Origin: Lethocerus indicus
Taxonomy: Eukaryota; Arthropoda; Insecta; Hemiptera; Belostomatidae
Direction: 5' to 3'
DNA: 64,000 nucleotides
Assembly: GCA_019843655.1 (NCBI GenBank)
Contig: JACDQD010000004.1
Span: 14,508,001 to 14,572,000, forward strand
This document shows, piece after piece, positions 25,184 to 37,388 of the stretch. The notes under the pieces were generated by a model. That model saw only the letters and a list, made by a program, of their open reading frames with translations. It was not told the DNA's origin and did no database searches. Both the position numbers and the translations under genes were made by a program. Position 1 is the first letter of the stretch. Every line of letters begins with the position of its first letter.

Positions 25184-26689
25184 TGCATTTTAAAAATAGA
25201 AATTAATGCCGTAGAAGAAGCAAAACGTGGGGTGTCATGCTTTTATTAGAACTGAATACGCTATTAAACTCATGGAGTTTCATTATCCAAATTCCTCGGG
25301 AGGAACAAAAACTCTTATACGGGTATATAATGTGTGTCCGTTATGCGGTAGGAAATGTCCTCAAAATGCGTCTCGGCCTTGTCTTCCCACGGCCTCATTT
25401 ACCGAGCCTAATAGCCTGTGATGTAGTTCACGCATGGGAGTAACTTGAAAATTTATGCCGACCGTTCTTTCCCGCTTTTGCCCAAGATACCGTCAAATCA
25501 ACGAGTTTTTATTCCGCGACGAAGTAAAGGGAAGAAATATAAATATCTAATTTTCACGAATTTTATTCTTCTCCGGTATTACCTATTGTAGTACCTATTT
25601 CCATAGTTTTGGAAGCGTTTCCCAACTACAATTGGACAGTTTATTTCCAAATCAGTTCCTCTTCTGTATGGGATATACCAAAGTTTTGATCTCAATAATA
25701 CCCGATGAATTCTCCTTATAAGTGTATAACTGACTAAATTCAGTCAAAAAATTATTTCTTTGTCATGGCGTATCTCTCGGCGTATCTTCGTTATGGATAG
25801 TTTTCATCGTTCCCGAGCAAAGCATTCTATCCCTATCCCGACAAGTAGAGGCGATCTCGTTGTCTACCGAAATTTAGAGGAAAGGGTAAAAAATCCGGTG
25901 GATCGTTGGGAAAAAAGTCGTTTTTGGGGATTATTATCTGGTCTACCAGATGAGCCCAGACGGATTCCCAGTATGCGGTGTTGGCCACGCAGATGCCCTT
26001 GTAGGCATCGAGGTCTTCAGACCTCGTGACACGCCATCAAACCGTCATGGTAGAACGCTGATTGGATTCGGATATTTATTCCGGATGAATAAGATGTCTC
26101 ACCTTCTAGATCTAACGTACCACAATGCACAATGAATGTAGAACAAATCAACTCGTTTACTCGTGGTACTGCTCATTATTATGGTGGAAGGCGTTGGTAT
26201 GTTCTGTATTCAATTGAACGCGTGAGTTGCGCATAGATGCGTGAATTGCGATATTTTAAAAGCAGGTAATAGATAACTGTAGCAGATAGTTACTGGGAAA
26301 CTACTACTAGGTAATATTCAATCGTCATTTGATTTCTATATTAATAAGTAGTATTTACCAATCTGCATGTCTGTATATGGGTATTCGTTTATCTACCAGA
26401 ACTTGATAGAACAACAAATACACTAATAATTGCAATAAGATAACAAAATTGTGTTTATACTCTATCGCTGCATGTGTTCTATGTTTGTCAATTTCATACA
26501 TAGCATTTCCAAGTTAAATTAAAATTTGAAGTCATATTCACCTAACCTAACCAAACCCATAAGTAAGTTACAGCACTTTCCTATCTATTAAAAATCCACA
26601 TTTACGATTAAAAATATATACTGCAGAATAGTTAAGATCTTATGATCTTATTTACAGTTTTTGTTCGATGCCAAAACTTTTCTTCAATT

Positions 26690-27010
26690 CTCAGGTGGTT
26701 TTCATTCCCCGTTTCCTTTCTTTTATCCCAAAATTTGCAGGCACAATGTGGCGGGCTGCTGTCCCCATCGCGATTGTGTTTACTCGCATTTCCCACGCCG
26801 AAATGGGATGAACCGCTGGGTTATCCAGTAAAAAAAGATACCGTTTTTGCCCGGCCGATGTCCCGTTTCTTGCGTTTCCCAACCTCGCGGTTACATCCTG
26901 TCCCGGTGCGGGGGCCACCCGTCCACCTGTTCGCTACACTTTCGGTTTCCCTTTTTAATATCCAGTAATGTAACACTCGAGAGAGCCCTTTTTCCTCGAG
27001 ACGGGGGCGG
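26690..27010. promoter_or_regulatory. GC-rich island with a CSL site
   Basis: The island contains CGTGGGAAA on the minus strand (26789-26797). It is bordered by AT-rich DNA and has open frames on both strands with no recognisable protein. It resembles the other islands upstream of dpn. Confidence 0.35.
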
Positions 27011-28489
27011 TCGGAAGGATCCTGTTATCCATTGATTGCGTGAGAATTATTTCCTCCTACCTACGGACCACCCGAAGGTGCTCGCAGGTAGTGAACTGGT
27101 TAGGAACCCTCGCTAATTCCTTACGTGCGTCCTGGTAACATTTCACAACTTATATACAAGGCCTACTGTACCTAACTGTTATTAATAAGATCCAAGACTG
27201 TAAACAACAATTTCGTTTTTAACAACTTTCTTTAATCCTTTAGCTAGGATAGTTCCCAGACTCATCTATATCGATAATTCCAGCGTGATTAGATCTTTCC
27301 GGAACATTTGATATTCCCTAAGTTAAAACAATATTGTGGAATGAAACTATGGGTCTGCTTAACAGGGTGGGAGGCCTCCCTGTTCTAAAGCTATACGCAG
27401 CCGTTGCGTCCAGTCCCATTGTAGATCCAAGAATTCGTTTTGTTCCGCTGTAGGCCCCCTTCGGTGGCGATCGGATCTGGTTGGGGTTTTTTTTCACCTC
27501 ACTGTACGCCGCTGGACATTGGAATAATATTTATTTCTTGTTCCCACCCGTTATGACATAAAAAGGTTTTGGACGCAGACATTGTCCGATCCTCAGATTA
27601 GATAAGAACATATATGTGATTTATATAAACGTTTATATTTCTGAACGAATAACCGCCGCTCGTTAGTGGCCGCGAGTTTATAATTTATATTAAATTTTTA
27701 TTGAAAATGTATAATGAATTTTTAAAAATCTCCACCATGGAATCGAACTTTCGAAATTGTCCATTACAATTACCCCTTATTCCCCTTATTATTGGGGGAA
27801 AGTTGGGAAGCAACTTCCTCAATTACAATTTGAACCGATTATATGGGTGGAGCTCACTAAATCAGGTATATTCATTAGATTATAGTGCTAACAGTTACAG
27901 TATAAGTGACTCTTGGAATGCCTAGATCACGCTAGGTAATCATTATGTGTCATTGTACTTTTAAACAGAATCGGTGGCACTACACTCGAACATTTGAATC
28001 CCAGGACCATAATTAACGATTCGAATGAAAATACAGGAAATAAATTCTGAAATGTAATCAGGTTCTTCGTTAGGTAAACTGTATTTTCGTCTTTTAATAA
28101 AAATTATATTCTTTTCAAGAAAATCATTCCACACGACAGTTTTCACATGCGCCGAATAGTGCATCTATTCATATTTAAATATTTACAATTTGGATATTTA
28201 TGATACGTATATTAGCTCATCTTTCTCAGCCAAAATGTAATTCATCGGCAAATTTGATGATTAATATTTTAACTTCTCGCGTTTCTTTAACTTGTAATAT
28301 TTATGTATTGCACACGTGCCATTACTTTATATACGATAGGTTTTATATCGTTTGGTTATTTTGAACCAGGAGTGTGAATATCACTCGTTTAGTTCAGTCA
28401 TTAAATAGACTATGTAAGTTGAATACGTTAGAAGGTTCTACTGAAAGCGGAGTACTCCCCATTTCACCCCTATTCGGTGCATCCATATA

Positions 28490-28700
28490 AAAAAAAAGAA
28501 TGGGCTGACTGCCAAATTATTCAGGAGGAGAGGAGATGAGGGTTGGTCGGATCAGAATATGGGGGGAACGTGTGACCGTGTGAGGGTTCTCCTGAGGAGA
28601 CATATTGACTGGCCGCGAAGAAAGGGCTCCCTCCCCTACTGAGGTGGTCACGCGAGGAGCACACTTATTCTCCCCCCTTGCTGAAACAGCTTAGATAAGG
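28490..28700. promoter_or_regulatory. GC-rich island with a CACGCG site
   Basis: A HES class C site CACGCG lies at 28649-28654 and a near-perfect TCTCCT-G-AGGAGA palindrome near 28587. No CSL match is present. It is grouped with the dpn-side islands by composition only. Confidence 0.25.
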
Positions 28701-29486
28701 AATCTTATCTTTGTATTACTATCGAAAATAGCGTTCCTGAAGGACAGGACACCCGAGAGGTAAATTTAATGTAGGCGCAAGATGTGTATGTGTCCAATTA
28801 CTCGCCTCTCACCATCGTCAGTAGCGTCTCGTCAGCACCGTCAACTTTTTATGAGAGTATGCACTTTCATCGCATCTGGTTTTATAACTGAGAGACGGTG
28901 TTCTGTCACACAAGCACACGGAACATTGAGGCCTCCACGGACAGGACGCGACATGACAGCAGGTCAAAACCTATATTCCAGGTCAAACTGATAATTTATA
29001 ACTTCATCATAAAACCATTGTGAGTACGTCGAATGCTTATAAAATACAGCCTTTGCCATTCTTTATTCTTTGCATTTGTACTATTCAATAATTCCGAATA
29101 AACAATGTGCTCGCGAGTTTGCGTTTTCTCGTTGTTAAACAAATTGATTTCAACATGACTTCAACCCATGGGTTCAACCCATGTAACCTCATATCATTGG
29201 TCTCCCATAATTTTCTTGGGTAATGCCCAACGCCTATAGAAATAGACATGTGGGTGTATTACTTGAATTTTTCCATTATTACTTCTGTTTGCGTGTGAAG
29301 TTTCACTATTGAGTGGCTTTTCTCCTCGCGTGCAACAGTAACAGAGAGTAACATGTTATAACATTACACCTGTGTCTGAAAATTAATGTAGACATGTCAG
29401 TGCTTCCGAAACAGTCCTAATTCTCGAACTGAAATTGTCAAAATTGATTTAACATTTCCGAGTTGTGTGAAATTTATGCACACAAC

Positions 29487-29490
<4 letters not shown>

Positions 29491-29538
<48 letters not shown>
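29491..29538. repeat. (AT)24 microsatellite
   Basis: An uninterrupted AT run. The open frame spanning it (a Tyr-Ile run) is an artefact of the repeat. Confidence 0.95.
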
Positions 29539-29541
<3 letters not shown>

Positions 29542-30049
29542 GAGTCTGCGATGGCTGTAATCCCGTGTTACCAGCGATTCATGCTTGGCTCGCCAGATTT
29601 ATTGCATTGTTGGGATTGTTGGCTTCAGTAATTTATGGCGGAATTATGGCTCTCCACATTAAGAAAAAGCCTTTGTCCCACTCATATAATGTTACTTTTA
29701 ACTGTCTTAGTCACAGGCGTACGCTCAGACATATGACAACACTTTGGGAGAGAAGCTTCCTCCACCTCCCACTAGCCATCTCAATTAGCCGACCGATGCT
29801 GATTTCGCTTTATGACTCACTCAATTGGATGACGCGAGCTTCATGCGTCAGAATACAGCCTTTTTGTACATAAAGTAAAGCAATTAATGTTAATTAAACT
29901 CATGTTATTTTCATTCATTTATTTGAAGTTTTACAGTTCTTAGTTTATACTTTAATCTCGGTTTTATGTTTGCTTGAAGACTTTGAGTACTAAAATATCT
30001 AACACTGTTAACCAGGACAATGGAAGCCGAACTCGCGTTTACATGCAAA

Positions 30050-30460
30050 CGAATTTAATTAGTGAGTGTAATTAAATGCCGACTCGATACAAGTAGATGG
30101 AAGGAAAATTAGAGAATGGAAAGATGGTAGTGTGATGGTTTTAGTGGAGCGAGGCGTTGTGAGCGCGGTATAGAGATCGGAGTGTGGAGGAATGTGGGAA
30201 AGGCCGGTGCCGTCTGTTCCCATGGTCACACTTCTATAGCGGTGTAGCACTGTCTGCACTTGTTCCTCTACCTTTTTACGTTCTCCTCCGCTTCGCGTTC
30301 TCCCTCTATCCCTTCCTCTCGTTTCCTCGGGCAGCCTCTAAGTGTGACCGACACGTGCCGCTCTCTCACCGCCCCGACAATAGTTTCACACCGCCCAGTC
30401 CTTGAAAGACTTTTTCTCTCTCGCCCTCTTCGAATTGTGCCCGAACACAAAAGTCACCAA
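30050..30460. promoter_or_regulatory. GC/pyrimidine-rich island with CSL and Hairy-type sites
   Basis: A perfect CSL site TGTGGGAAA lies at 30193-30201. CACGTG lies at 30352-30357 in GACACGTGCC, whose complement GGCACGTGTC fits the Hairy/HES consensus GGCACGTGYC. A long pyrimidine-rich run lies between them. It is about 9.5 kb upstream of dpn. Confidence 0.35.
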
Positions 30461-32697
30461 TAAAGTAAAGTATAAGACCAAATGCAGTTAGTCAAAAATA
30501 ATAATTATTTTTTAAGAATTTAAAATAAATTTGAAGAATTGTAATGAAACAATTGTGGGGCAAACTAGTAAGAACTGCCACGATAATGTCCGCACAATCG
30601 GCCGCATTATTTTGCAATCTTACAGAGGTGAAAATTAGGAAGCCATCAATTAAGCACTTTCGGTTAATTGTTTCTTAAAGAATTAATAAGACAGGCAATG
30701 GCAATTGGGTCAACTTTCTTATATCCCAAAGTACTAAAAAAAGTAAGTTTCTTTGAATTAGAATTTGTACTAATTAAACAAGAAGAACTCCAGAAAACGC
30801 ATGACGGAATAATTTCGGTACATTTTGTTTTACGGTAATTTCTGAGGCGGGTACCTTTTTCAGTTATCCCCGGCTTTTTCTCTCCTGTTGCAGAGATAAG
30901 ACGTCAGGCGCCGACGTGCTCCTGGAGCCAGCAGGTTAACGGGCCCTAGGTAGTTAGAACCGAGTACAATTCTCACGCCCGAAACTGTCACGGGTAATTC
31001 CCTTGCGATTACAAGCACTGGGGCCGACCCCGCTGGGGACATTCTCCGGCCGTTTGCCGCACAAAAGGAACACTCGGATCCCGGACGTTTGAACAGGATC
31101 CCGCCTCTAAGGCACCAAACTACCTTTGGGCTCTATTCGAAGTGGCGTCCAACTCGACGGCTTGATCAAATCTTTTTATCAGGGATTATACTGAACAGTA
31201 TCCCCGATTAGGTAGTTATGTAGTTAAAGTTTCTTGGCTTCCCCATTCGTAGGATTCCGCTAGTCCAGAGGTACTGGAGGAATATCGGCTGCCCATGCAG
31301 ACTCCCGTCAGAACTATCGTATCATTTTATTATTAATTTATTGTAAAAAAACTTTGAAACGTTAGTAATAATATTATGCTCTACTCGTGCCGTTCCTACG
31401 TATTTAGACATTTGTGGAACTATGTGTTGGATAATTGCGTCAGTGAAACTCCTTACTCCTTGACAAAATTCTGACAAAATGTTTTAGGGAAATGCTAAGT
31501 GACATGCTTAAGTACTATATTACTGACTGCCTAAATATCAAGCTCGAATAAGCGAGAGCAATCGGGAAATCTCACGAGTGTGTATACCCAGCAGGATACT
31601 TCGCGTTGAATGCTACCTCAACAAGGCAGAATGATGTTACTGCATTAGCACCAACTTTAGAATGAACAGAAAGCTAACTCGTTCTTAAATTTCAACAATA
31701 ATGATCATGTTCTCGAGATCATTTTCTTAACTTGGACATATGCACACGTTGCAAGATCCCATGACACTTGATCTCGGATAAACACTGTCTCAAGTTCAGT
31801 ATTAGCATAAAAAAGCGTGAGTTATGCACGATTTACTTCGTAAGAAGATGCCTTCCTTGCCTTTGTTCATAGAGACATTTGGGGTAGAATATTTCGGGTA
31901 AGATTATGGCGTTCTTCCTTACTGACTTTTCGAACTGGATTTTCTGTTGCTTCGTTTATAGTATAAGGTTGATGATTACAATAAATATCGAGAATATTGT
32001 CCGTTGAGAGTATGTAAGAACAAAAGAAACGTGGTTCTCGATTGATTGTTCGGCTATATTTTTTAAATGCTTCTGAAAGGTCAATGAGTTGCCACGTGCC
32101 TCTGACAATTGAACATAGATTGCTCTATTTGTTCATTTGTAAGGAACGTCTGGATATTATAAACATGTGCTATTTAGTACATAAAATACTGTCCACAGGT
32201 GCGGAGGGATTTTGGTTTCTAATGTGAATACCTACAAAGGCTCCGGTCACCAGGAGAACCTAAATCGTAAAATTGTACATTTACCCCATTTGCACCATAA
32301 CTAGCTGACCCTAACTACTCTTCACTATTGTGAAGAAACGAAACTGGCATAGGCCTAGTGTAAACAAATAAAAGGGAAATATGAAAGAAGTGATATAATT
32401 CTGACCCACATTTGGAAATACGTTGGAAACACTATCGGTAATTTCATAGTGTCCCAACGTCTCCTTATACATAAATTGAATAAACATATTATATATATTT
32501 TATTAATATATTATATTTGTCAGATTTATTCAAAAATAAACTACATAATTTTCATTTTTTCATCATACCGGGAATTATCCATTATTGCTGATTTTTTCCG
32601 CAACGTTTGTATAACAGAAGTACTTATATTTTTATTTTTTCTCGCAATGAACTAGAGATCGCCATCACTATTAGTGCTGTTGAATTCTCTGCATCGA

Positions 32698-32711
32698 GCG
32701 CCCTCTGGTGG
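32698..32711 (-). promoter_or_regulatory. CTCF-like motif, full consensus match
   Basis: On the minus strand CCACCAGAGGGCGC matches CCASYAGRKGGCRS at 14 of 14 positions, with the usual flanking T after the core. It lies immediately upstream of a candidate initiator (TCAGTT, 32715-32720). Confidence 0.55.
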
Positions 32712-32716
32712 CAGTC

Positions 32717-34181
32717 AGTTCAGATTCCGACGCCTCTCTTCTCACTGTGTTGTTATTAACCTCCTTTTCTAATAAGTTTCTAATTAATTATATAAGGTTT
32801 ATTTCTAACTTCCTCCACATTGAAAACTAAAGGTGATCCAGAACTACATTGCAAACAGGTAAGTGAACTATTGCTCTAACATATATAATAGATTGTGCAA
32901 GTTTGAATAAGATTATGAACTGAGAAAAATGATTATTATTATAAACAGTTAAAGAATTACTATGGATTCACTTTATCCAGTGAGATAACATGCCCTGAAA
33001 TATGACAACCAGTTATAATGATCATTAACATTTTAAACTTCTATAAAACATTTTTTCATCAGAAAATTTAAAGATAGGTTATTTGCCCCTAGTGTGTGAT
33101 AGATTTACACTGAGTTGGAATACATGCACAGGAAGTAGATATAATTTTTATCATACTTAAAGTGATTGCAAAACGTATTATTTTGAATCCCGGTATGACT
33201 ATTTTCATATGACTATATGACTATTCCCGGTATGAATAGTTTCACAACAATAAAAGGTTTTAGTTGCTTTCAAATCAACTGAACATTTTTATTTGATGTC
33301 ATTATATTTGCTTATAATTGGATTATTTGTTATTTGATTTGAGAATAAGAACAATAAGTGAAGAATAAAAGCTCCATGGTGTAAGGTAATTTATTTGGCA
33401 TTGACAAGAGTATTTTGATATCAAAGTCAATTTTTATTTTCAGTGATACAACTTATGACTTATGATACAAACAAATATAGAGTAAAGTAATACAATATAT
33501 GAATTTTAATTATATTATGCTTTAATGTTATTAACAGAAATATGAAACTATTCCTGCAAATGAAATTATATCGGTAATGAAACAAAAAGAGTTTGTTCAA
33601 TATTCACTCAAACAATAACATTTAGGCATATGAACACAAATTGCAAAATTTCCTAAACAATTGTTTGAATTTAACTGGTAATATCAGTAATGACACAAAT
33701 CGTTTTTCTATGTGTGTTTAAAATTATAAATAAATTAATGCTTTTAGTTAATTGCAAAGCTCCTAGGCCAATTTTTCTTCATGAGGAGTTTGAAATAATC
33801 AATCAGAACTTTTAAATTGTGGTAAAAATATTCAACTACTACTATCTGCAAACATAACAGTATTTTTACTATGGTTGAGTTTAAATAGAAAGTTGTGATT
33901 TGTTTTACTCTACTCATTGGCTAAGTGTTTGTTGAATTGAATTATATTTTACTATTCTATAATGGTTTAATTTGCTACTGGTTTCTAGAGACAATTAGAC
34001 ACTGTTTATTAATGAACTAATTATTGAGAAATAGCTCCACATCTGTTTGTCTTTTTGTCTGTGCTAATTGAAACTTTACATTTCCTCCCTTAAAGGTCTC
34101 CATCATAAAATGACAGGATTATTATTAGGAGTATAAAAATAAGGTCTGTAGGTATCATTTGGTTTGATATTTTTTTTTCAG
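32717..34181 (+). other. Candidate non-coding first exon (32717-32858) and intron (32859-34181)
   Basis: TCAGTT at 32715-32720 fits the arthropod initiator. The segment from there to 32858 ends in CAG|GTAAGT, a perfect donor. The next strong acceptor is a nine-T run followed by CAG at 34179-34181. The interval between them is strikingly poor in CpG (about five or six in 1.3 kb), and CpG returns right after the acceptor. The exon has no long reading frame. After the acceptor an ATG at 34251 opens a frame of 29 codons with a hydrophobic start, but nothing is recognised. It may be the start of a plus-strand gene or lncRNA. Confidence 0.35.
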
Positions 34182-34420
34182 AGATATAGCATACTGTTTG
34201 CTATTAAAACTGAAATTGAATTGAATATATAAGTTCGGAAGGAGACAATTATGATTAATTTTACCACCACTCTCTTGATTGGTCTCCACTCACTGTGTTA
34301 TCCTATGCTATCGTCAGTGGAATTCCCTACAGTTCAGTGACAGCAGACAGGGTAGTCTAGGACATGCGTGCGTAAGATCCGGACTATATCATAGAATGTT
34401 AGTGACGACGGCAAGAGGCG

Positions 34421-34520
34421 AAAACAGATATAGCATAGGACCAAATAAGAGAATGGAGGTCGAAGATCGCAATAGTGACGTTATTCCAAACCCTGGCGCA
34501 CCTGTAAAAGATATAGGGAA
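34421..34520 (+). repeat. Dispersed repeat, copy 4
   Basis: It contains TAGCATAGGACCAAATAAG, GGAGGTCGAAGATCGCAATA and TTATTCCAAACCCTGGCG. One frame reads VEDRNSDVIPNPG, paralleled in copy 5. Confidence 0.65.
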
Positions 34521-35511
34521 TTAATTAATTTTATTATTTACATAATTCTTTGAAACTGATAATTTAAGCCTGAGGGAAAAAAGTTGAAATGATATTGTTC
34601 TGGCCCTATTCTATTTATGACCCATGAACCGGGAAAAAAGTGAGGGGTTATTCTTAGCGAGGACTTATTTCAAACGGAGTGAGATGCACGCTTGCAGATT
34701 ATAGTGTTAGACGGGGGTTGAAGCTCCCTTTTTAATGTAGCGGAGGGCGTGAGTGAGGGACCGGTGCAGTAACCTATGACCGGGTCCGTGCTCCGACCTG
34801 GACACTGACCCGGCGGGAAAGGTGAAAGGAGCCAATAGACCGTGTCCGCAGATCTTTCAACCTAGGATTAATTACGCAAAATACTCCGACTAGTCAGTGA
34901 ACGGATGGCGGGACAGTCTAGAACATTTATGTTCCACTTGGAATTCCACTTGGCCGGAGCACCGACGGAATAATCATCCAGGTTCATAACTGGGGACAAG
35001 ATAGTGGACATGTCAATTCTGGCATCTTATTTCTTTTCCGTATGAGCCTAGATAATTTTAGATTGTTCATAAGTCTTTGTTTCGCAAGCTATCCGCTGAG
35101 CCAATTTGACAACACATTTTTTAGGTAGGAATTATTACAGTGTAATTTTAAATTTGTACTTAATGAAAAATAGTGCAAAAGGAGGGAATAAAACCCAGGA
35201 CAATTCCCTTATATTTAATTTGAGATGAGAGGTAGCACTGTAGCAACGCGTCGGTAGCATTTTTTTAATAAGATTGAGAAGTACTTACGCGTGTCGATTT
35301 CTAATTAATTAGCGAGGATTAGCTGCTGATTTTGTATCTCGTATTAAAGACAGACTTGTGTAATGGAAATCTTCTTTGTTTGTAGCTTTTGAGATAAATT
35401 GGTTGGGTTTAATTTTTAAAGAATGTTTCTTAAAATTCAATAATACGTTATCATGACTCTTCCTGTCTTTTCCAATCGCTTATTTATCAATGTGTAGGAA
35501 ACCGATTTTGG

Positions 35512-35610
35512 TTTACCATAGGACCAAATCAGCGTGCGGAGGCGGAAGACGGTGGAAGATCGAGAAAGTGATGATGTTCCAAACAGTAGCGGGTCCCTAG
35601 ACGGATATGT
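35512..35610 (+). repeat. Dispersed repeat, copy 5
   Basis: It contains ACCATAGGACCAAATCAGCG, GGAGGCGGAAGA, GGAAGATCGAGAAAGTGA and TGTTCCAAAC. One frame reads VEDRESDDVPNSSG, similar to copy 4. Confidence 0.6.
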
Positions 35611-37369
35611 TATATTACATGTGTTATATTTACTTTTGACGGGTTTGAAACGGGTTTTTATGTTCTTTCTGTCCTTCGTATCGGACAATAGTGGAAGTCT
35701 TTGCAGGACTCCAAGCAAACAGATGCGCAGAAAGCAGGAGTACAATTCATATTTTGTAATCAATTACAGAAGATCGTTATATCTCGATTAAACAGAGCTC
35801 ATAATGCAAAAGCATTCCGGGTGATTCGAGAAAAACGAATCTTTCAATACCAATTTTTGTGTGATGTTTTTGATTGATGTTGTTAGCGCACAACGACTGT
35901 TCATCGGTCAATCAGGTGGGTAAATTGCGAGAACGGGTCGGACTTCGTGACGTCTGAACGGATTCCCATTCGTTGAGATGATCAGAACACGTTTCGAACA
36001 TTAAGGGATGATGTGGCGGTGGACGAGGTGGCGGAGCGACCCCTGTTGCCGGGAATATGCACGTTGCCGCGGTGGAAACTGATGCAATTTGACCGCGTCC
36101 CCCTATTACCCCCGGGCCGCACTCCAAGGCTGGCCCCAGTCGTGACCCCTGCTACTCCTGAGATATGGAATGACCGCCAAGATATAAGTGAAGTAACGCT
36201 CGGTTTAATTCTGTACAGGATACTGACCTAAATATGTTGTAGTATATCCCAATAGGCTTTGGTTTCTGACTCTCTCAATCGTTTTCCATTACGAATGCGT
36301 TGTTCCTGACCTCTTGTCTTTGAGCTCAGATAACATTTACCTTACTTCTCTTCTGGTCCAGGAACATTGGCAGAAAGATACACAGTTCACCAATAATTGA
36401 TATTTAGCAAAAATCTGGCATATATTTTTATTTTATTTATATATATGGAGCAACCCGAAATATCATTTAAGACAGAATAATGTAAATATACGGCACTTCA
36501 ATGGATATTTATTAAAACCATCTATCGATCGCTGCCGCAAGTGTTTCACTTACCCAATAATGAAACTCCTTTTGCTCTATTTTTTCCATTTTCTGATGAT
36601 TTTACCAATGAATTCCTTTAAATATTTCCACGAAATTGTATAAGGAGCATTTATGTTGCATTCCCGAAATAATATGTTCATTTAGCTACCCCCTTCGAGC
36701 TAATTCTTTGTGGACTCTTGTGAGTATATTCAAAAAATTGTGATCACATTTCTTTTCTTGATCCCTCGCTCAGCCCTCTGCATTTATTTCATTCACATCA
36801 GTGGTTCTTAGAGAATCGTGATCACCCTTGGGGTTACCGTACAGTTAATAATATTTGCTCACGCTCTTAAATCCGTTATTACTCAATTAACTGGAAACTG
36901 CCGTTTTTTAGATCAAGGTTTATTTATATTCGGTTGCATGATTTAATCTTTTCCCCTCGTGCCAGTAATGGCTAGTTGTAATCAATAATTAACATTGAAT
37001 AGAGTTTTGAGATTGAAAGATGAGATTTCGAAGATGCGGTAGTAAATATCTTTAATTATTGTTCTTCTTTGGTCAAGATTTTTATAATTATACAGGGCAC
37101 TGAAACGGGGATGGAGGATTAAAACGATAATTCTCAGACAGCTCTGATGCATGCACGCTTACCCTACGCGTAGTTAATTTATGAACCCTAACGTCCAAAA
37201 TGATTTACAAGCGATATCCATCACTTTATGCATCACATTAAACTTCTGATGAAAATAGCGTTTCTTAATTTGTATTGGGTTTTGAGTACACTTTTATGTC
37301 GAATATCATATCTCGCCATTTTCTGCTGCAATATTTCCCACGAGGGACAATAAATTTCATATAAGCGGA

Positions 37370-37388
37370 AATCCCACCGTGGGATTTT
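37370..37388. repeat. Short perfect palindrome AAATCCCA-CCG-TGGGATTT
   Basis: Eight-base arms around three bases. It could form a small hairpin or bind a dimeric factor; no function is assigned. Confidence 0.7.

Noticed and set aside
26541..26560. CCTAACCTAACC, telomere-like
   Set aside because: Only two units of the insect TTAGG repeat, which is expected by chance in AT-rich DNA.
29463..29873. 136-codon open frame
   Set aside because: It runs through an (AT)n microsatellite giving an artificial Tyr-Ile run, and the remainder is unrecognisable.
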